Positions 61,291 to 64,000 of a DNA stretch of 64,000 nt are shown piece by piece. The notes under the pieces are model-generated. The model ran no database searches. It worked only from the letters and a program-made list of their open reading frames with translations, and was not told the DNA's origin. Numbering within the stretch: position 1 is the stretch's first letter; each line of letters opens with the position of its first letter. The stretch covers positions 2,953,501 to 3,017,500 of the forward strand of contig NZ_WWFG01000001.1 in NCBI RefSeq assembly GCF_026127265.1, read 5' to 3'. Made by a program: the position numbers and the translations under genes. This DNA is from Nostoc sp. KVJ3. GTDB lineage: Bacteria; Cyanobacteriota; Cyanobacteriia; Cyanobacteriales; Nostocaceae.

Positions 61291-64000
61291 TCATAGCTTC
61301 ATTCCTGAATAATTAGACGTGAAATTTCCCTCTCGTGCTTTCTTTAACAGGCTTGGCAACGTAGATTCTTGTTGCGTGCGTGGTACTGGTTTTTGCTGTC
61401 CAAAGCCATCAAATAATTCGTTAAGTTTGACACTGACACCCAAATATGCGCCACCTGCGGAACGTGTTCCTGAGAAATCCCGGTCATCAACTTTACCAAA
61501 CACATATCCAGCAGAAACGCGCAGGTTAGGGGTGAGGTAATAGCCTGTTTCTAAGACAAAGCCTGTTTCGCTGTAACTAGACTGACTAATTACACGAGCT
61601 TCACCCACTAAATCCCAGCTATATCCCAAACGATAAGTAGCACGTAATTGGGCCAGATTTACTGTACTCGTACCAGCTAAATCACTGGCTATGTAAGAAG
61701 TGCTGTTACGTAAAGCATACTTACCATAGAACTCCCATTGCCAGTTAGGAGCGTAAATAGCCTCTAAAGCAAATGTATGGTCTTCGGAACCCGTGCCACT
61801 ACCTAAGAGGATGGTGTCAGGGATAGTTGATGGATTTTTGCGATATTCATAACGCAATAAGGCATTAAATTTATCACTATTGGGGTTGCGGTAGGCTAGT
61901 CCCAACTTTAAGGTAGTTGTATCCCCCAATCCTGAAAGCTTTTGATTGGAAGAACCAGCTTGTTGATAACGGACTAAGGCTGTCAGAGCCGGAGAAATTT
62001 TACCCGCAGCACCTGCGGTAATTACTGTATTACTACCACCAGAAGAAGAACGATGTTCGTAACGGGCACTGGCTTGAAACTGTGGATTATCAGAGTATTC
62101 TAGCCCCACACTATAGCTATCACCACCATCAAATCCGATCGCAGATGCTGATTGACCAACAGCGAAGGGTTGGGCATATTGTTGTCCTGCTCCAGTCCGT
62201 CCGAAGAAGTTGCCAAATACATGTTCATAAGCAACATTTAGTCGCAATCCAGAAGCAATAGTCCAACGATTATTTAGACCAATCGCCCCTTGGGTAGTCA
62301 TTTCGTTAGCACCACCCAAGATTGAGTAACGACCGGTCAAGGTAGTATCTGAACCAAGTTTGTGTTCACCATTGACACTCAAGCTGGTGATGGAATTACC
62401 CGAATATTGACCACTAGTGTAAAACTGCTGGGCCAGACTGATATTGACACCAGGAATTGCTGCCCAATTTAGCCCTAAAATAGTCCGGTCTGGGTAAACA
62501 CTATCTTTTTGGGAAGATAAACTTAGTTCATTTTGAGCTTGGAAAGTCAGATTTTTAGCAATGGGAACGGAAAAACGCGATCGCAATTGATCGGAGTTAC
62601 TACTCAAAGCACTGTCAGGGATGCGGTCTTCCCGATGACGATGAATCCAATCTACATCAACAATGGCGCTACCTAGACGTTGTTGAATACCGGCGGAAAT
62701 GGTCGTTAGAGAATTATTAACTGCACTCCCAGGTATGGCCTGAGAACCAGGTGAAAACAGTTCTTCAAAGGTATCTAGAGGTTGGGGAGCAATGCCAAAA
62801 TTGTCTTCGTGGTCGTACTGCGCCCTGACATTAGTGGTTGAAGAGAGTTTAGCTGTAACCTGCGCTCCATAACGGGTTTGTCCTGGGACAAAGCTGATAG
62901 TGGCATTATTGGCAAAGCCTGTATCGGCAAAGCGATAGTAGGCACGACCTTGAATCCCGTTAGTAATTTGTCCTTCAGCTTCCAATCGGTATGCTTCACC
63001 GCTAACCTTTCCTACAACATCAGAATCATTAGTGGAATGAGCATATTCTGCAATTAACTTACCTTGATTGCCCAAAGAAATCAGTGCATCTGCACCATAG
63101 AGTTGAAAGTCACGCACTCCCTGATTTTCGTGGACATAAGTTGCTCCTATCCAACTTTCTTGGTTAAGTTTGCGGGAAAGATTATATTGCAAACGACCAG
63201 CATAGATATTGCTATCAGAGTTTCCACTGTCATATTGATAGCTAACAACAATCCGACGCACCAAGACTTGTCCGGTTTGATCGACATCGGTGCGAAGTAT
63301 GGGTTCGCGGAATAATAAGGTACCGCGATCGTAGTCGATTTCGTAGTCTTGGCCGAGGTTAAGCTGTTTCCGTTCTAATACAGTCCCAGGACGATTGAGT
63401 TCTTCTAACTCAATAAAGACATTTTCACTACCTGGTTGTAGTAGTCTGCGGGAGAGGAAGTAATAACCACTAGTACCATCGGGAGCAATGGTATCTCGTT
63501 GGAATGCTTCTAAGTGGTTGCCATACAAACCTGTAATTTGTAAGTTTCCGAAGTTGTAATTAGCTTTAAAACCGTGGAGTTGACGGGTGATAGAAGTAAA
63601 TTGCTGCGATCGCCGCGCAAATTCTTCGGTATTGTAGTCACCCCACATGGCATAATCAGGATCGGCACCGGGGATACCAGTTGAACGCTCAATACGCAGA
63701 TATACACTGTCAATGGAAGGAGCGACGACATCAACTTTCGAGCTATCGCCGTAGACAGGATAATTTTGCTCGCTAGATTGGTAAGTTCTAAACAGGCGAT
63801 TATCACAATTGCAATCTTCATTGAGATTACGAGAACTGTTATATGCACCTGTAAACAACCATTCTCCGATCGCACCAGTGGCAAATATGGCTGAATGGAA
63901 ATCTAATTGCGTTCTGTTATTTTTGTCAGGCGGGAGAAAATCGCGGAAACTACCGTAATAATCTGTACCTTTAGCACCCAAACGTAAATCTATTATGCCT
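61291..64000 (-). CDS. Outer-membrane beta-barrel protein, 5' end cut by window edge
   Basis: The frame is open to the right edge; about 900 residues are visible and the true start lies outside. The first part (YDRGTLLFREPILRTDVDQTG, then RRIVVSYQYDSG) resembles the plug/periplasmic repeats of large cyanobacterial barrels. The rest is alternating amphipathic strands (SYSVGLEYSDNPQFQASARYE, LKLGLAYRNPNSDKFNALLRYEYR) with a C-terminal ETGYYLTPNLRVSAGYVFGKVDD. An unusual tail (SLLKKAREGNFTSN) follows the last strands. Outer membrane, possibly an exporter or anchor for the lamin-tail protein downstream (inference from neighbourhood). Confidence 0.82.
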   Translation of the reverse strand, partial: GIIDLRLGAKGTDYYGSFRDFLPPDKNNRTQLDFHSAIFATGAIGEWLFTGAYNSSRNLNEDCNCDNRLFRTYQSSEQNYPVYGDSSKVDVVAPSIDSVYLRIERSTGIPGADPDYAMWGDYNTEEFARRSQQFTSITRQLHGFKANYNFGNLQITGLYGNHLEAFQRDTIAPDGTSGYYFLSRRLLQPGSENVFIELEELNRPGTVLERKQLNLGQDYEIDYDRGTLLFREPILRTDVDQTGQVLVRRIVVSYQYDSGNSDSNIYAGRLQYNLSRKLNQESWIGATYVHENQGVRDFQLYGADALISLGNQGKLIAEYAHSTNDSDVVGKVSGEAYRLEAEGQITNGIQGRAYYRFADTGFANNATISFVPGQTRYGAQVTAKLSSTTNVRAQYDHEDNFGIAPQPLDTFEELFSPGSQAIPGSAVNNSLTTISAGIQQRLGSAIVDVDWIHRHREDRIPDSALSSNSDQLRSRFSVPIAKNLTFQAQNELSLSSQKDSVYPDRTILGLNWAAIPGVNISLAQQFYTSGQYSGNSITSLSVNGEHKLGSDTTLTGRYSILGGANEMTTQGAIGLNNRWTIASGLRLNVAYEHVFGNFFGRTGAGQQYAQPFAVGQSASAIGFDGGDSYSVGLEYSDNPQFQASARYEHRSSSGGSNTVITAGAAGKISPALTALVRYQQAGSSNQKLSGLGDTTTLKLGLAYRNPNSDKFNALLRYEYRKNPSTIPDTILLGSGTGSEDHTFALEAIYAPNWQWEFYGKYALRNSTSYIASDLAGTSTVNLAQLRATYRLGYSWDLVGEARVISQSSYSETGFVLETGYYLTPNLRVSAGYVFGKVDDRDFSGTRSAGGAYLGVSVKLNELFDGFGQQKPVPRTQQESTLPSLLKKAREGNFTSNYSGMKL

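Overview
The window is chromosomal DNA from a filamentous, Nostoc-like cyanobacterium. The palindrome GCGATCGC (HIP1) is scattered through genes and spacers. The genes include photosystem I psaD, a high-light-inducible protein, an orange carotenoid protein and a cyanobacterial-type 8-vinyl reductase. Spacers are packed with short palindromic repeats and miniature inverted-repeat elements. I found no tRNA, rRNA, CRISPR array or intact transposase gene.

Layout. 1-4.2 kb: a minus-strand glycan block (GT4 glycosyltransferase, membrane sugar-phosphate transferase, gmd, fcl) that supplies GDP-fucose and starts a polysaccharide. 4.4-12.2 kb: a housekeeping/accessory mix of an epimerase, an SMP-30 lactonase, an Lhr-like helicase, DoxX and DUF2808 proteins and three Uma2-type nucleases. 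12.2-24.6 kb: an accessory island with a DUF6745-like protein, a 21-bp tandem array, a UPF0175/DUF3368 toxin-antitoxin pair inside direct repeats, a caspase-STAND-pentapeptide protein divergent from a Trypco1 protein, a repeat hot spot, and a NACHT protein with 14 near-identical HEAT repeats divergent from a small membrane protein. 25.2-32.7 kb: a glycogen-debranching-type enzyme, a DICT-GAF histidine kinase, psaD and trpE. 33.4-35.9 kb: a photoprotection group (HLIP and a small membrane protein divergent from OCP). 36-43 kb: oligopeptide ABC ATPase, ABC exporter, bciB, tenA and a pentapeptide/TPR protein. 43.8-49.4 kb: HicAB, an EgtD-like methyltransferase, and a two-gene ABC exporter whose first gene is frameshifted and which sits between inverted copies of one miniature element. 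49.5-55.9 kb: small genes, thioredoxin and a PhoD-like phosphatase. 56-64 kb: a Uma2 remnant, a structured-RNA candidate, miaB, a secreted lamin-tail protein and an outer-membrane barrel that runs off the right edge.

The strongest leads are the island at 12-25 kb (two large STAND/NACHT signalling proteins, each next to a small divergent partner), the structured RNA candidate at 56.3-56.6 kb, and the HLIP/unknown membrane protein/OCP neighbourhood. At least seven distinct miniature inverted-repeat families were read directly from the sequence, four of them with two copies in the window.
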